From JACKJK01 sp046159835 (GTDB taxonomy: Bacteria; Pseudomonadota; Alphaproteobacteria; Rhizobiales; Tepidamorphaceae), in NCBI RefSeq assembly GCF_046159835.1, contig NZ_JBJXCY010000001.1, positions 496,001 through 560,000 on the forward strand: a stretch of DNA of 64,000 bases. Reading direction: 5' to 3'. A model generated the notes under the pieces. That model did not search any database, was not told the DNA's origin, and saw only the letters and a list, made by a program, of their open reading frames with translations. The translations under genes were made by a program, and so were the position numbers. Shown here piece after piece: positions 37,163 through 45,550 of the stretch. The first letter of the stretch is position 1, and each line of letters starts with the position of its first letter.

Positions 37163-38737
37163 ATGAGTGACGAGATGACCGATACGGCAGAAGCCGGCGC
37201 AGGGCGCCGCGGACGGCGCGGTAGCGGCGGCGCGGAAGCCCGCCGGGCCAAGCGGCAGAGCCGGGGCGCTGGCGTCTCGATGCCCTTCATCGACCGCAAG
37301 ATCGGCGTGTTCAACGTCCTCACCGAGGAGGGCATGGAGATCATCGAGGCCAACTGCGACAAGATCCTCGAAGAGATCGGCATCGAGTTCCGCGACGATC
37401 CGGAAGCGCTCCAGATGTGGCGCGATGCGGGCGCTGACGTGCAGGGCGAGCGCGTGCGCTTTCCCAAGGGCCTCGTGCGCGACCTGCTGAAGACCGCGCC
37501 CGCCCAGTTCACCCAGTACGCCCGCAACCCGGCGCGCAACGTGGAAATCGGCGGCAACAACACGGTCTTCGCACCGGTCTACGGCCCGCCCTTCATCTCC
37601 AATCTCGACGAGGGCCGCCGCTACGCGACCATCGAGGATTTCCAGAACCTCGTGAAGCTCGCCTACATGGCGCCCGCGATGCACCATTCCGGCGGCACCG
37701 TCTGCGAGCCGGTCGACGTGCCGGTGAACAAGCGCCACCTCGACATGCTCTATGCGCACATGCGCCTGTCCGACAAACCCTACATGGGTTCGGTCACGCA
37801 TCCCGAGCGCGCGCAGGACACGGTCAACCTCGCAGGGCTGATGTTCGGCGACGACTTCGTGCAGAACAACTGCGTCACGATCTCGCTCATCAACGCCAAC
37901 TCGCCCATGACCTTCGACGACACCATGCTCGGTGCGCTCAAGGTCTATGCCCGCGCCGGACAGGCCACCGTCATTTCGCCGTTCATCCTCGCCGGTGCCA
38001 TGAGCCCGGTCACGGTCGCCGGCACGCTGACGCAGGTTCTGGCGGAAGCCAGTGTCGGCATGGCGTTCACCCAGCTTTGCCGCCCGGGCGCACCGGTCGT
38101 CTTCGGCACCTTCGCAAGCTCGATCTCGATGCAGACGGGCGCGCCGACCTTCGGCACGCCGGAACCGGCGCTGGTGCTCTACGGTGCAGCCGCGCTCGCC
38201 CGCCGCCTCAACGTGCCGTTCCGCTCCGGCGGCTCGCTGTGCGCCTCCAAGACGCCGGACGCGCAGGCCGCCTACGAGAGCGTGCAGACCATGTGGCCGA
38301 CGCTGATGGCCGGCACGAACTTTGTGCTGCACTCGGCCGGCTGGCTCGAAGGCGGCCTCGTCAGTTCGTATGAAAAGTTCGTCATGGACTGCGACCAGCT
38401 CGCCATGTTCCAGCGCTTCTCCGAGGGCATCGACCTCACCGAGAACGGGCAGGCCATGTCCGCCATCGAGGAAGTCGGCCCCGGCAACCACTATCTGGGC
38501 TGCGCCCACACGCAGGCGAACTTCGAGAATGCCTTCTACCGCTCGCCGCTGGCTGACAACGCGTCCTTCGAGCAGTGGGAAGCCGAAGGCAGCCTGCGCA
38601 TCGAGGAGCGCGCCAACAAGCTCTACAAGCGCTGGCTGAACGAGTACGAGGCCCCCGAGATCGACCTCGGCGTCGACGAGGCGCTGAACGACTACATTAA
38701 CCGGCGCAAGGCGGAGATGCCTGACGCCTTTGCCTGA
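37163..38737 (+). CDS. MttB-family (non-pyrrolysine) corrinoid methyltransferase, candidate glycine-betaine demethylase
   Basis: MttB-superfamily enzymes move a methyl from a methylated amine to a corrinoid protein. The 524-residue protein is a TIM-barrel-type member with FAPVYGPPFISNLDEG near residue 140, MAPAMHHSGGTVCEPVD, and GGSLCASKTPDAQ near residue 360. The reading frame is continuous with no amber codon, so it is in the non-pyrrolysine branch, whose tested members (MtgB, MtpB, MtcB) act on glycine betaine, proline betaine or carnitine. An Arg/Gly-rich N-terminal stretch (residues 15-35, RRGRRGSGG...ARRAKRQSRG) precedes the fold. ATG 37163 follows GGAG; ATG 37109 is an alternative. Confidence 0.93.
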   Translation: MSDEMTDTAEAGAGRRGRRGSGGAEARRAKRQSRGAGVSMPFIDRKIGVFNVLTEEGMEIIEANCDKILEEIGIEFRDDPEALQMWRDAGADVQGERVRFPKGLVRDLLKTAPAQFTQYARNPARNVEIGGNNTVFAPVYGPPFISNLDEGRRYATIEDFQNLVKLAYMAPAMHHSGGTVCEPVDVPVNKRHLDMLYAHMRLSDKPYMGSVTHPERAQDTVNLAGLMFGDDFVQNNCVTISLINANSPMTFDDTMLGALKVYARAGQATVISPFILAGAMSPVTVAGTLTQVLAEASVGMAFTQLCRPGAPVVFGTFASSISMQTGAPTFGTPEPALVLYGAAALARRLNVPFRSGGSLCASKTPDAQAAYESVQTMWPTLMAGTNFVLHSAGWLEGGLVSSYEKFVMDCDQLAMFQRFSEGIDLTENGQAMSAIEEVGPGNHYLGCAHTQANFENAFYRSPLADNASFEQWEAEGSLRIEERANKLYKRWLNEYEAPEIDLGVDEALNDYINRRKAEMPDAFA

Positions 38738-38829
38738 AGCGGAGCGAAGGACCCGGTCTCGTCAGCGGCTTCGGTACGTAGCCGTGGGATGCGGGAAGCC
38801 TTCGGTCTGAAGGGCAAGCGGGAGAACTA

Positions 38830-38851
38830 GCGGCGGCTACCTTGCCGCCGC
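38830..38851. other. GC-rich hairpin between mttB-like and SHMT-like genes
   Basis: GCGGCGGC at 38830-38837 pairs with GCCGCCGC at 38844-38851 around a 6-base loop in the 181-bp spacer. No T run follows. It may stabilise the upstream mRNA end or reduce read-through; the two genes lie on the same strand. Confidence 0.35.
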
Positions 38852-38918
38852 GATTGCCCGGCACGCCCGGTTCTGGTGAAGTCGCCCGCGAGATTCAATT
38901 CGGCGGGAAGGGCAGGCA

Positions 38919-40247
38919 ATGACGAAACTGGCGCGGCGCGGCTGGGTGCCGGACAATTGCGAGGACGTGGTCCAGGCCTATGCCACGCAGACCGCGAGCG
39001 CGACCAGCCGGGCCATTGGCGCGCGGCTGGAAGAGCTTGCCGCTGACAACCGCCGCATCCACGAGCAGCGCTGCTTCAACCTCAACCCGGCCACCAACAC
39101 CATGAACCCGCGCGCCGAGGCGATGCTCTCGGCGGGCATGGGCTCGCGCCCCTCGCTCGGCTATCCCGGCGACAAGTACGAGATGGGGCTGGAGGCGATC
39201 GAGGAAATCGAGGTCATCGCCGCCGAACTCTGCGCCGAGGTCTTCGGCGCGCAATATGCCGAAGTGCGCGTCTTCTCCGGTGCGATGTGCAACCTCTACG
39301 CCTTCATGGCGATCTGTTCGCCCGGTGACGCGATCATCGCGCCGTCGGCCTCCATCGGCGGTCACGTCACCCACCATCTGGCAGGCTGCGCCGGGCTCTA
39401 CGGGCTGGACATCCACCACGCACCGGTCAACGCCGACGGCTACACGGTCGATCTCGAGGGCTTGCGCGATCTGGCTCGCAAGGTCTCGCCCAAGCTCATC
39501 ACCATCGGCGGCAGCCTCAACCTGTTTGCGCACCCCGTTGCCGACATTCGCGCGATTGCCGACGAGGTCGGCGCGCGGGTGCTGTTCGATGCCGCCCACC
39601 AGTGCGGGATCATTGCCGGGCGCGCCTGGCCCAATCCGCTGGCCGAGGGTGCCGACCTCATTACTATGAGCACCTACAAGAGCCTTGGCGGGCCGGCTGG
39701 TGGGCTGATCGTCACCAGTGACGCGGGCCTTGCCGAGAAGCTGGACGCCATCGCCTTTCCCGGCATGACCGCGAATTTCGATGCGGGTCGTGTCGCGGCA
39801 CTGGCCATCACCATGCTGGACTGGCGCGAGCACGGCGAGGCCTATGCCACGCGGATGCTGGACCTTGCGTCATCTCTGGCAAAGGCGATGGAAGACGCCG
39901 GCCTGCCGGTCTTCACGACATCGCGCGGGGCCACGTCCTCGCACCAGTTCGCGGTGGATGCCGTCCGGTTCGGCGGCGGGCAGGCGGCCTCCAAGACCTT
40001 GCGCAAGGCGGGCTTCCTCGCCTGCGGCATCGGCCTGCCGCTGGCCCCCGTCGAGGGGGACATGAACGGGTTGCGCATCGGCACGCCGGAACTGGCCCGC
40101 TGGGGCATGGAAGTGGGCGACATGCCGCGCCTTGCCGATCTTGTGATGCGGGCATTGAAAGCGAACGATCCCGGCGGACTGGCCGAGGAGGTCGCAGACT
40201 GGCGCGCGACATTCGACAGGCTGCATTTCGTGATGGACGAAGCCTGA
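38919..40247 (+). CDS. serine hydroxymethyltransferase-like PLP enzyme
   Basis: A 442-residue fold-type I PLP enzyme of the SHMT family. The PLP-binding aspartate is D224 in FDAAHQCG, and the Schiff-base lysine is K254 in TMSTYKSLGGPAGG, where canonical SHMT reads THKTLRGPRGG. NLNPATNTMNPRAEAML replaces the usual NYPS-type N-terminal motif. It is clearly a paralog, not the housekeeping GlyA. Its place between mttB and the C1-folate genes suggests it condenses methylene-THF with glycine, or acts on an alpha-methyl or other hydroxy amino acid. The reaction is inferred. Confidence 0.82.
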   Translation: MTKLARRGWVPDNCEDVVQAYATQTASATSRAIGARLEELAADNRRIHEQRCFNLNPATNTMNPRAEAMLSAGMGSRPSLGYPGDKYEMGLEAIEEIEVIAAELCAEVFGAQYAEVRVFSGAMCNLYAFMAICSPGDAIIAPSASIGGHVTHHLAGCAGLYGLDIHHAPVNADGYTVDLEGLRDLARKVSPKLITIGGSLNLFAHPVADIRAIADEVGARVLFDAAHQCGIIAGRAWPNPLAEGADLITMSTYKSLGGPAGGLIVTSDAGLAEKLDAIAFPGMTANFDAGRVAALAITMLDWREHGEAYATRMLDLASSLAKAMEDAGLPVFTTSRGATSSHQFAVDAVRFGGGQAASKTLRKAGFLACGIGLPLAPVEGDMNGLRIGTPELARWGMEVGDMPRLADLVMRALKANDPGGLAEEVADWRATFDRLHFVMDEA

Positions 40248-40248
40248 G

Positions 40249-40971
40249 GTGGCGCAAAGCCCGCTCCGCGACATCGAATCCGCACTTCGCCAAAGCGGGC
40301 TGATCCTGCGTGGCGGCTTCGATATTGGGGAGAGCGAGCGTGACCTGTTTCCCGAAGCACCGGGCGGGCAACGACCCCGCGCGATTGCGCTGATCGGGGC
40401 AGCGGGCGGCAGCTTCTGGAATGCCTTCAGCGCGTGGATGGCCGCCGATCCGGCGCGCCCGGCATTCGCTGACCCGTTGGATGCCTGGACCCGCGAAATC
40501 GTGACGCCACTGGCTGATGCGTCCGGCGCGCGGGCGATCTACCCGTTCGAACCGCCGTGGCAGCCGTTCCAGCGCTGGGCGCAGGCGGCTGAACCTGTGC
40601 ATCCGTCGCCCGTCGGCATCTTCATTCACCCGGACTACGGCCTGTGGCACGCCTACCGCGCGGCGCTGGTCTACGCGATGCCGCTTGGATTTGCCGCGCC
40701 TGATCCGCAACCATCGCCTTGCGAGACGTGCGCGGACAAGCCATGCCTGAGCGGCTGCCCCGCCGGCGCGTTTTCGGCCGATGGATATGATCTGGCGACC
40801 TGCGCGGGCCATCTCGCGGCGCCGGAAAGCCGTGACTGCCATCTCGTCGGTTGCCGCGCGCGCGATGCCTGCCCGGTTGGACGGGACTACCGCTACGGCG
40901 AGGTGCAGCGGCGCTTCCACATGGCAGCCTTCATCCGCGCCCGCGGCGTCGAGCCGGTGGCAGGAGGCTAG
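40249..40971 (+). CDS. two-cluster ferredoxin-like protein (QueG-related C-terminal domain)
   Basis: A 240-residue protein with eight cysteines in a di-cluster pattern: C158, C161, C166, C170 (CETCADKPCLSGCP) then C185, C197, C202, C208. This is the order of two [4Fe-4S] sites as in the ferredoxin-like domain of epoxyqueuosine reductases, but the corrinoid-binding N-terminal part of QueG is not recognisable. The N-terminal half contains ALIGAAGGSFW and IHPDYGLWHAYR. GTG 40249 is two bases after the SHMT-like stop, so the two are co-transcribed. In this setting it may give electrons to corrinoid reactivation. Confidence 0.75.
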   Translation: MAQSPLRDIESALRQSGLILRGGFDIGESERDLFPEAPGGQRPRAIALIGAAGGSFWNAFSAWMAADPARPAFADPLDAWTREIVTPLADASGARAIYPFEPPWQPFQRWAQAAEPVHPSPVGIFIHPDYGLWHAYRAALVYAMPLGFAAPDPQPSPCETCADKPCLSGCPAGAFSADGYDLATCAGHLAAPESRDCHLVGCRARDACPVGRDYRYGEVQRRFHMAAFIRARGVEPVAGG

Positions 40972-40979
40972 GCAGGTGG

Positions 40980-41993
40980 TCAGCTCCGGCGGCGCCGCGC
41001 GCGCCGCGCTTTGCCGGCTGCTTCCGCACCCTCGTTGGGCGGTGCCTGCAATGGCCCGATTTCGCTGATGACGGCATCCTGCGTCGGGCGATCACCTGCG
41101 GTGTGGCTGTCGAGCGCCTCGCGCATGGCCTTGAGGTGTTCGACCGCCGTGCCGCAGCAGCCGCCGACAATCCGCGCACCGGAATCGATCGCCATGTGGG
41201 CATAGCGCGCCATCAGGTCCGGCGTGCCGGTATATTCCACCTTGTCGCCCTTCACCTGAGGAATGCCGCAATTGGCCTTGGCGACGATCATCGGCGCGAT
41301 GCCGCTCTTCGCCGCTTCCATGGACAGCACGCTGACCAGCAGGTCGGACGCGCCGACGCCGCAATTCGCGCCGATGGCAATCGGCTTGCGCTCGAAGGAG
41401 TTTGCGAGTTCCACCAGCCCTTCCGGCTTGATCCCCATCATCGTGCGGCCCGCCGTGTCGAAGCTTGCGGTGAAGACGTAGGGCATGTCGTGGGCAATCG
41501 CCGCGGTGACGGCGGCGCGGATTTCCTCCGCAGCCGACATGGTCTCGATCCACACCACGTCGATGCCGCCGGCCTTCAGGCCGTCGATCTGCTCCTTGAA
41601 GACCTCGACCGCCTGCTCCTCGGTGAGAGGGCCAAGCGGCGCGAACAGGTCGCCCGTTGGGCCGACGGAGCCGGCGACGACAATCGGGCGGTCCACGGCT
41701 TCGGCTTCCACGCGGGCGAGTTCGGCGCCCTTCTTGTTCAGCGTGTAAACCTGGTCCTGCATGTTGTGCAGCATCAGGCGGCGCGCGTTGCAGCCGAAGG
41801 TGTTGGTCAGGATGATGTCGGACCCGGCCTCGACGAAGCGGCGATGCAGCTCGCGAATGCGGTCGGGATGTTCTTCCAGCCACATCTCCGGTGCGTCGCC
41901 GGAGGTCAGTCCCATCTCGAAGAGATTGGTGCCTGTCGCGCCGTCGGCGAGCAGCACGCCCTTGTCTTCCAGCAGTTGTGCGAGGTCGGCCAT
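40980..41993 (-). CDS. bmt: betaine-homocysteine-type S-methyltransferase
   Basis: A 337-residue zinc methyltransferase of the homocysteine S-methyltransferase family (Pfam S-methyl_trans). It starts LLADGATGTNLFEMGL and has all three zinc-ligand cysteines: C211 (GANCGVG), C279 and C280 (GGCCGT). Alphaproteobacterial Bmt makes methionine and dimethylglycine from homocysteine and glycine betaine; other family members use S-methylmethionine. The context favours betaine. The last 17 residues form an Arg-rich tail (KARRARRRRS) not needed for the fold. ATG 41993 follows AGGAGA. It is divergent from the 42-47 kb folate/corrinoid operon. Confidence 0.87.
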   Translation of the reverse strand: MADLAQLLEDKGVLLADGATGTNLFEMGLTSGDAPEMWLEEHPDRIRELHRRFVEAGSDIILTNTFGCNARRLMLHNMQDQVYTLNKKGAELARVEAEAVDRPIVVAGSVGPTGDLFAPLGPLTEEQAVEVFKEQIDGLKAGGIDVVWIETMSAAEEIRAAVTAAIAHDMPYVFTASFDTAGRTMMGIKPEGLVELANSFERKPIAIGANCGVGASDLLVSVLSMEAAKSGIAPMIVAKANCGIPQVKGDKVEYTGTPDLMARYAHMAIDSGARIVGGCCGTAVEHLKAMREALDSHTAGDRPTQDAVISEIGPLQAPPNEGAEAAGKARRARRRRS

Positions 41994-42193
41994 GTCACGT
42001 TCTCCTGCGCCCGCGTCGTGCGCGAGGCTGGGTGATGGAACAAGTTTGCCAGCCCGGTCAATCCCCGCCGTGACGCGCTGCCGCCAGAGCGTCGCATTCG
42101 CGGCACACGCTGTCGTCTCAAAGACAACGAACCGGCGGCGCTGGTTCATCATTTGGCGAGATCAGCAACGCTTTCCCGCATGAGACTGGGCCG

Positions 42194-42493
42194 ATGGCGC
42201 AACGCATCGTTCTTTACTGGCGCGATATCCCCGCGCAGGTGATCGTCCGAAAGGGGCGCACCAATGCCAAGCGCGAGCTGCCCGAACGCTTCGGCGTGGC
42301 GATCGACGCCTGTGCCATGCGCGTCGGCGCAAAGGACTCCGACGCCTATCTCGCCGAGTGGCGCAAGGGCGACGCGGAAGAGGTTGGCGACGATCTGGAA
42401 GCCGAGGCGCAGTCCGCGCACGACGCACTGGATGCCGAGTACGACCGCGAAACCATCAAGCGGCTCGTCGCCGCCGACGGTTGGAACCGCTGA
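42194..42493 (+). CDS. 'virulence factor' family small protein
   Basis: A 99-residue soluble protein beginning MAQRIVLYWRDIPAQVIVRKG with a later RETIKRLVAADGWNR, the pattern of the small family named Virulence_fact in Pfam. The name is historical; no virulence role is implied. In alphaproteobacteria it commonly precedes metV/metF genes, and here it is 1 bp from metV. Its function is unknown; a part in folate C1 transfer is suggested by context only. Confidence 0.82.
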   Translation: MAQRIVLYWRDIPAQVIVRKGRTNAKRELPERFGVAIDACAMRVGAKDSDAYLAEWRKGDAEEVGDDLEAEAQSAHDALDAEYDRETIKRLVAADGWNR

Positions 42494-42494
42494 C

Positions 42495-43037
42495 ATGGCC
42501 GCCAAGACAACACAGACCGCCTACGAGCCGGCGGGCGTCTCGCGCGTTCGCCGCGCCCGCTCCGCCTACACGATCCGCCTGTGGTCGGTGCGCAATTCGC
42601 GCCTGCTGGAGTGGTTCTACTCCCGCTTCGCCGATGCACTTCTCGGCCTGCATTGGTTCTGGAAGGCGGTTGGCTACAAGCGCGCCGAACCGCCGGTGAA
42701 GGCCATCGAGCGCGTCTCCAAGAAGTTCCTGTTCGATTGCCGCATGTGCGGCCAGTGCGCGCTGTCGTCGACCGGCATGTCCTGTCCGATGAATTGCCCC
42801 AAGGGCCTGCGCAACGGGCCCTGCGGCGGCGTGCGTGCCAACGGCCACTGCGAGGTCGAGCCGGACATGCCCTGCGTCTGGGTGCAGGCGTGGGAGGGTT
42901 CGCGGCGCATGAAGGGCGGCGATGCCATCTTCGACGTGCAGAAGCCCGTCGACAATGCGCTGTGGAACACCTCGTCCTGGTTGCGCGTCACCGCCCAGAA
43001 GGCTGCCGAACGCGAAAAGGCGGAGGACGTGGCATGA
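42495..43037 (+). CDS. metV: MetV-like protein (methylenetetrahydrofolate reductase C-terminal catalytic domain family)
   Basis: A 180-residue protein with the MTHFR_C (PF12225) signature and eight cysteines (82, 85, 88, 97, 101, 110, 119, 127) in DCRMCGQC, MSCPMNCP, NGPCGGV and GHCEVEPDMPC. In acetogens MetV binds iron-sulfur clusters and partners MetF, making the enzyme work with non-NAD(P)H electron carriers. It lies between the virulence-factor-like gene and metF, overlapping the metF start (ATGA). A MetFV complex that oxidises methyl-THF is likely here; direction is inferred from the demethylation context. Confidence 0.9.
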   Translation: MAAKTTQTAYEPAGVSRVRRARSAYTIRLWSVRNSRLLEWFYSRFADALLGLHWFWKAVGYKRAEPPVKAIERVSKKFLFDCRMCGQCALSSTGMSCPMNCPKGLRNGPCGGVRANGHCEVEPDMPCVWVQAWEGSRRMKGGDAIFDVQKPVDNALWNTSSWLRVTAQKAAEREKAEDVA

Positions 43038-44140
43038 GCGCAGGTCTCAACCCCGATGATGTGATCCCGGGCAACCCGGAAGCACCGCTGCCGGACCTGC
43101 CGGGCCATTCCTCGCGCGGGCGGTTGGAGCGCATCCTGCGGCGCGGCGAGTTTGCCGTGACCGCCGAACTGAACCCGCCCGATTCCGCCGACCCGGAAGA
43201 GGTCTACGAGCGCGCCCAGATCTTCGAGGGCTGGGTCGACGGCCTCAACGCGACGGACGGGTCCGGTGCCAACTGCCACATGTCGTCGGTCGGCATCTGC
43301 GCGCTGCTGACGCGCATGGGCTACGCGCCGATCATGCAGATTTCCTGCCGGGACCGGAACCGCATCGCCATCCAGGGAGACGTGCTGGGCGCATCCGCCA
43401 TGGGCGTTGCCAACATCCTGTGCCTGACCGGTGACGGCGTGCAGGCCGGCGATCAGCCGGGCGCGAAGCCTGTCTTCGACTTCGACTGCATGTCGCTTCT
43501 GGAAACGATCCGCACCATGCGCGATGAGGCGAAATTCCTCTCCGGCCGCAAGCTGACGGTGCCGCCGCGTGTCTTTCTGGGCGGGGCCATCAACCCCTTC
43601 GCGCCGCCTTATGAGTTCCGTCCCTACCGGCTGATGAAGAAGATCGCCGCGGGTGCGCAGTTCGTCCAGAGTCAGTATTGTTTCGACGTTCCGATGCTGA
43701 AGTCCTATCTAGACAAGGTGCGGGACCTCGGCCTCGACGAGAAATGCTTCATCCTCGTCGGCGTCGGCCCGCTGGCGTCGGCCCGCACCGCGCGCTGGAT
43801 CCGCACCAACGTTCCCGGCATCCACATTCCGGATTCGATCATCGAGCGGCTGGAAGGCGCGCAGGACCAGAAGAAGGAAGGTGCCAACATCTGCATCGAG
43901 ATCATGCAGGAGGTTAAGGAGATGGCGGGTGTCTCCGGCGTGCATGTCATGGCATACCGGCAGGAAGAACACGTCGCCGAGATCGTCGAGCGGTCCGGCG
44001 TGCTGAAAGACCGCCGTCCGTGGCGCAAGGAAGTGCGCCCCTCCGACGCCATGGTCGCCGAGCGCCTCGTGGAAATCCTCGACGAGGCAGACGCGCTGCC
44101 GGATTCGCTGGAACAGTTTTCAGAAAGCGCGGGGATCTGA
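43034..44140 (+). CDS. metF: methylenetetrahydrofolate reductase
   Basis: MetF interconverts methylene-THF and methyl-THF with FAD in a TIM-barrel. The 368-residue protein has EFAVTAELNPPDSADPEEV near residue 35, FDCMSLLETI, QFVQSQYCFDVPMLKSYL near residue 210 and ILVGVGPLASARTARWI. It is translationally coupled to metV (ATGA overlap), a pairing known from acetogens and from methylamine/choline-degrading alphaproteobacteria. Within this island the likely direction is oxidation of methyl-THF that came from the corrinoid carrier. Confidence 0.93.
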   Translation: MSAGLNPDDVIPGNPEAPLPDLPGHSSRGRLERILRRGEFAVTAELNPPDSADPEEVYERAQIFEGWVDGLNATDGSGANCHMSSVGICALLTRMGYAPIMQISCRDRNRIAIQGDVLGASAMGVANILCLTGDGVQAGDQPGAKPVFDFDCMSLLETIRTMRDEAKFLSGRKLTVPPRVFLGGAINPFAPPYEFRPYRLMKKIAAGAQFVQSQYCFDVPMLKSYLDKVRDLGLDEKCFILVGVGPLASARTARWIRTNVPGIHIPDSIIERLEGAQDQKKEGANICIEIMQEVKEMAGVSGVHVMAYRQEEHVAEIVERSGVLKDRRPWRKEVRPSDAMVAERLVEILDEADALPDSLEQFSESAGI

Positions 44141-44164
44141 GCCCGCTACCAAACCGAAATGCTT

Positions 44165-44198
44165 CGGATAGGAACTATCCGGTTCCCGTTCTTGAACC
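44165..44198 (+). promoter_or_regulatory. leader with mutually exclusive small hairpins before the methyl-THF:corrinoid methyltransferase gene
   Basis: In the 88-bp metF-downstream spacer, CGGATA (44165-44170) pairs with TATCCG (44176-44181); GGAAC (44171-44175) pairs with GTTCC (44182-44186); and GGTTC (44181-44185) pairs with GAACC (44194-44198). These pairings exclude one another. The arrangement could switch ribosome access for the gene that begins at 44229. No named riboswitch was recognised. Confidence 0.35.
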
Positions 44199-44228
44199 TT
44201 CACCCAGTCACCCAAAGAGACGGATCAC

Positions 44229-45185
44229 ATGACCCGCACCATCGTCGCCTCCGCCACCCGGGAAATCGTCATCGGCTTCGACCAGCCGTTCTGCGTCATT
44301 GGCGAACGCATCAACCCCACCGGCCGCAAGAAGCTCGCCGCCGAGATGGTGGAAGGCAATTTCGACACCGTGAAGAAGGACGCGCTGGAGCAGGTCGCGG
44401 CCGGCGCCACGATGCTCGACGTGAACGCGGGCGTCACCGCCGTCGACCCCAACACCACCGAGCCGCCGCTTCTCGTGCAGACGCTGGAGATCGTGCAGGA
44501 ACTCGTCGATGTTCCGCTGTCGATCGATTCCTCCGTCACTGCGGCAATCGAGGCTGGGCTCAAGGTCGCCAAGGGCCGCCCGCTGGTGAACTCGGTCACC
44601 GGCGAAGAGGAAAAGCTCGAGGCCATCCTCCCGCTCATCAAGAAGTACAACGTGCCGGTCGTCGCCATCTCCAACGACGAGACCGGTATCTCCGAGGACC
44701 CCGACGTACGGTTCGAAGTCGCCAAGAAGATCGTGCAGCACGCCGCCGACTACGGCATCCCAGCCCACGACATCGTGGTCGATCCGCTCGTCATGCCGAT
44801 TGGCGCCATGGGCACCGCCGGCAAGCAGGTCTTCGCGCTGCTGCGCCGCCTGCGCGACGAGTTGAAGGTCAACACCACCTGCGGCCTGTCCAACATCTCG
44901 TTTGGTTTGCCGCATCGCCACGGCATCAATGCCGGCTTCATCCCGATGGTGATCGGTGCGGGCATGACCAGCGCCATCATGAACCCCTGCCGCCCGCAGG
45001 AAATGGAGATGGTGCGCGCCGCCAACGTGCTGAACGGCACCGACCCGAACTGCATGACGTGGATCAAGACATACAAGGACCACACGCCGAGCGCAGGCGG
45101 CACGGCAACCGCCGCGCCGGTTGAAGCCGGGGCAAGCGGTGGCCGCCGTCGTGGCGGACGCGACGCGAGACGGGCGCGGGGTTGA
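44229..45185 (+). CDS. methyltetrahydrofolate:corrinoid/cobalamin methyltransferase (AcsE/MtrH-like, pterin-binding fold)
   Basis: A 318-residue TIM-barrel protein of the pterin-binding family (PF00809). It contains FCVIGERINPTGRKKLA near residue 20, the ATMLDVNAGVTAVDPN motif, PLSIDSSV, and ISNDETGI, as in AcsE and the MetH folate domain. Such enzymes move a methyl between methyl-THF and a corrinoid protein. Here the expected direction is corrinoid to THF. The last 16 residues (SGGRRRGGRDARRARG) are an Arg/Gly-rich tail outside the barrel. ATG 44229 is preceded by AGAGACGG. The next small gene overlaps its stop (TTGA). Confidence 0.92.
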   Translation: MTRTIVASATREIVIGFDQPFCVIGERINPTGRKKLAAEMVEGNFDTVKKDALEQVAAGATMLDVNAGVTAVDPNTTEPPLLVQTLEIVQELVDVPLSIDSSVTAAIEAGLKVAKGRPLVNSVTGEEEKLEAILPLIKKYNVPVVAISNDETGISEDPDVRFEVAKKIVQHAADYGIPAHDIVVDPLVMPIGAMGTAGKQVFALLRRLRDELKVNTTCGLSNISFGLPHRHGINAGFIPMVIGAGMTSAIMNPCRPQEMEMVRAANVLNGTDPNCMTWIKTYKDHTPSAGGTATAAPVEAGASGGRRRGGRDARRARG

Positions 45186-45193
45186 TCAAGCGA

Positions 45194-45550
45194 ATGGCAC
45201 CCCGCAAAAAGTCGCGTCTATCCAAGGATATGCAGAGCGTCGCGACGCTCGCACCGTTGGTCTTCTCCGCCCGTGTCATGGAGGCGGCGACCGGCAATGA
45301 TGCGCGCGGGGCGGCCTTCGACCTCGCGCGCTACGGAGCGGAGAAGATGACGAGCTTCTGGTTGTCGGGTGCTGCCATGCAGCTGGAAACCATGAACCAG
45401 TGGCAGCGCATGTGGTTCGATGCGGCGTCGGGCAAGACGTCCGACCCCGTGCGCAGCGCCCAGGACATCGCCGCCGCCGGCATCGCCCCCATCCGAAAGC
45501 AGGTCCGCAAGAACAACACGGCCATCAACCGGCGAAAGAAGAAGCGTTGA
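45194..45550 (+). CDS. small basic protein of unknown function (possibly phasin-like)
   Basis: A 118-residue protein with basic ends (MAPRKKSRLSK at the start and IRKQVRKN...RRKKKR at the end) and a helical centre (ARVMEAATGNDARGA, AMQLETMNQWQRMWFDAAS). The centre recalls phasins only loosely; the family is not certain. It sits between the methyl-THF:corrinoid methyltransferase and the reactivase, overlapping both or nearly so: a TTG at 45182 overlaps the upstream stop, while ATG 45194 is the usual type of start. Context implies a role with the corrinoid pathway. Confidence 0.65.
   Translation: MAPRKKSRLSKDMQSVATLAPLVFSARVMEAATGNDARGAAFDLARYGAEKMTSFWLSGAAMQLETMNQWQRMWFDAASGKTSDPVRSAQDIAAAGIAPIRKQVRKNNTAINRRKKKR

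Noticed and set aside
37163..38737. MttB-family protein as a true pyrrolysine-containing trimethylamine methyltransferase
   Set aside because: The frame has no amber codon and no pyl genes are seen in the window, so the non-pyrrolysine branch is the right group.
41994..42193. Cobalamin riboswitch between the Bmt-like and virulence-factor-like genes
   Set aside because: No B12-box or the paired helices of that riboswitch could be found on either strand; only ordinary GC-rich stems.
42194..42493. Real virulence role for the 'virulence factor' family protein
   Set aside because: The name is inherited; context is folate and corrinoid metabolism and there is no secretion signal.
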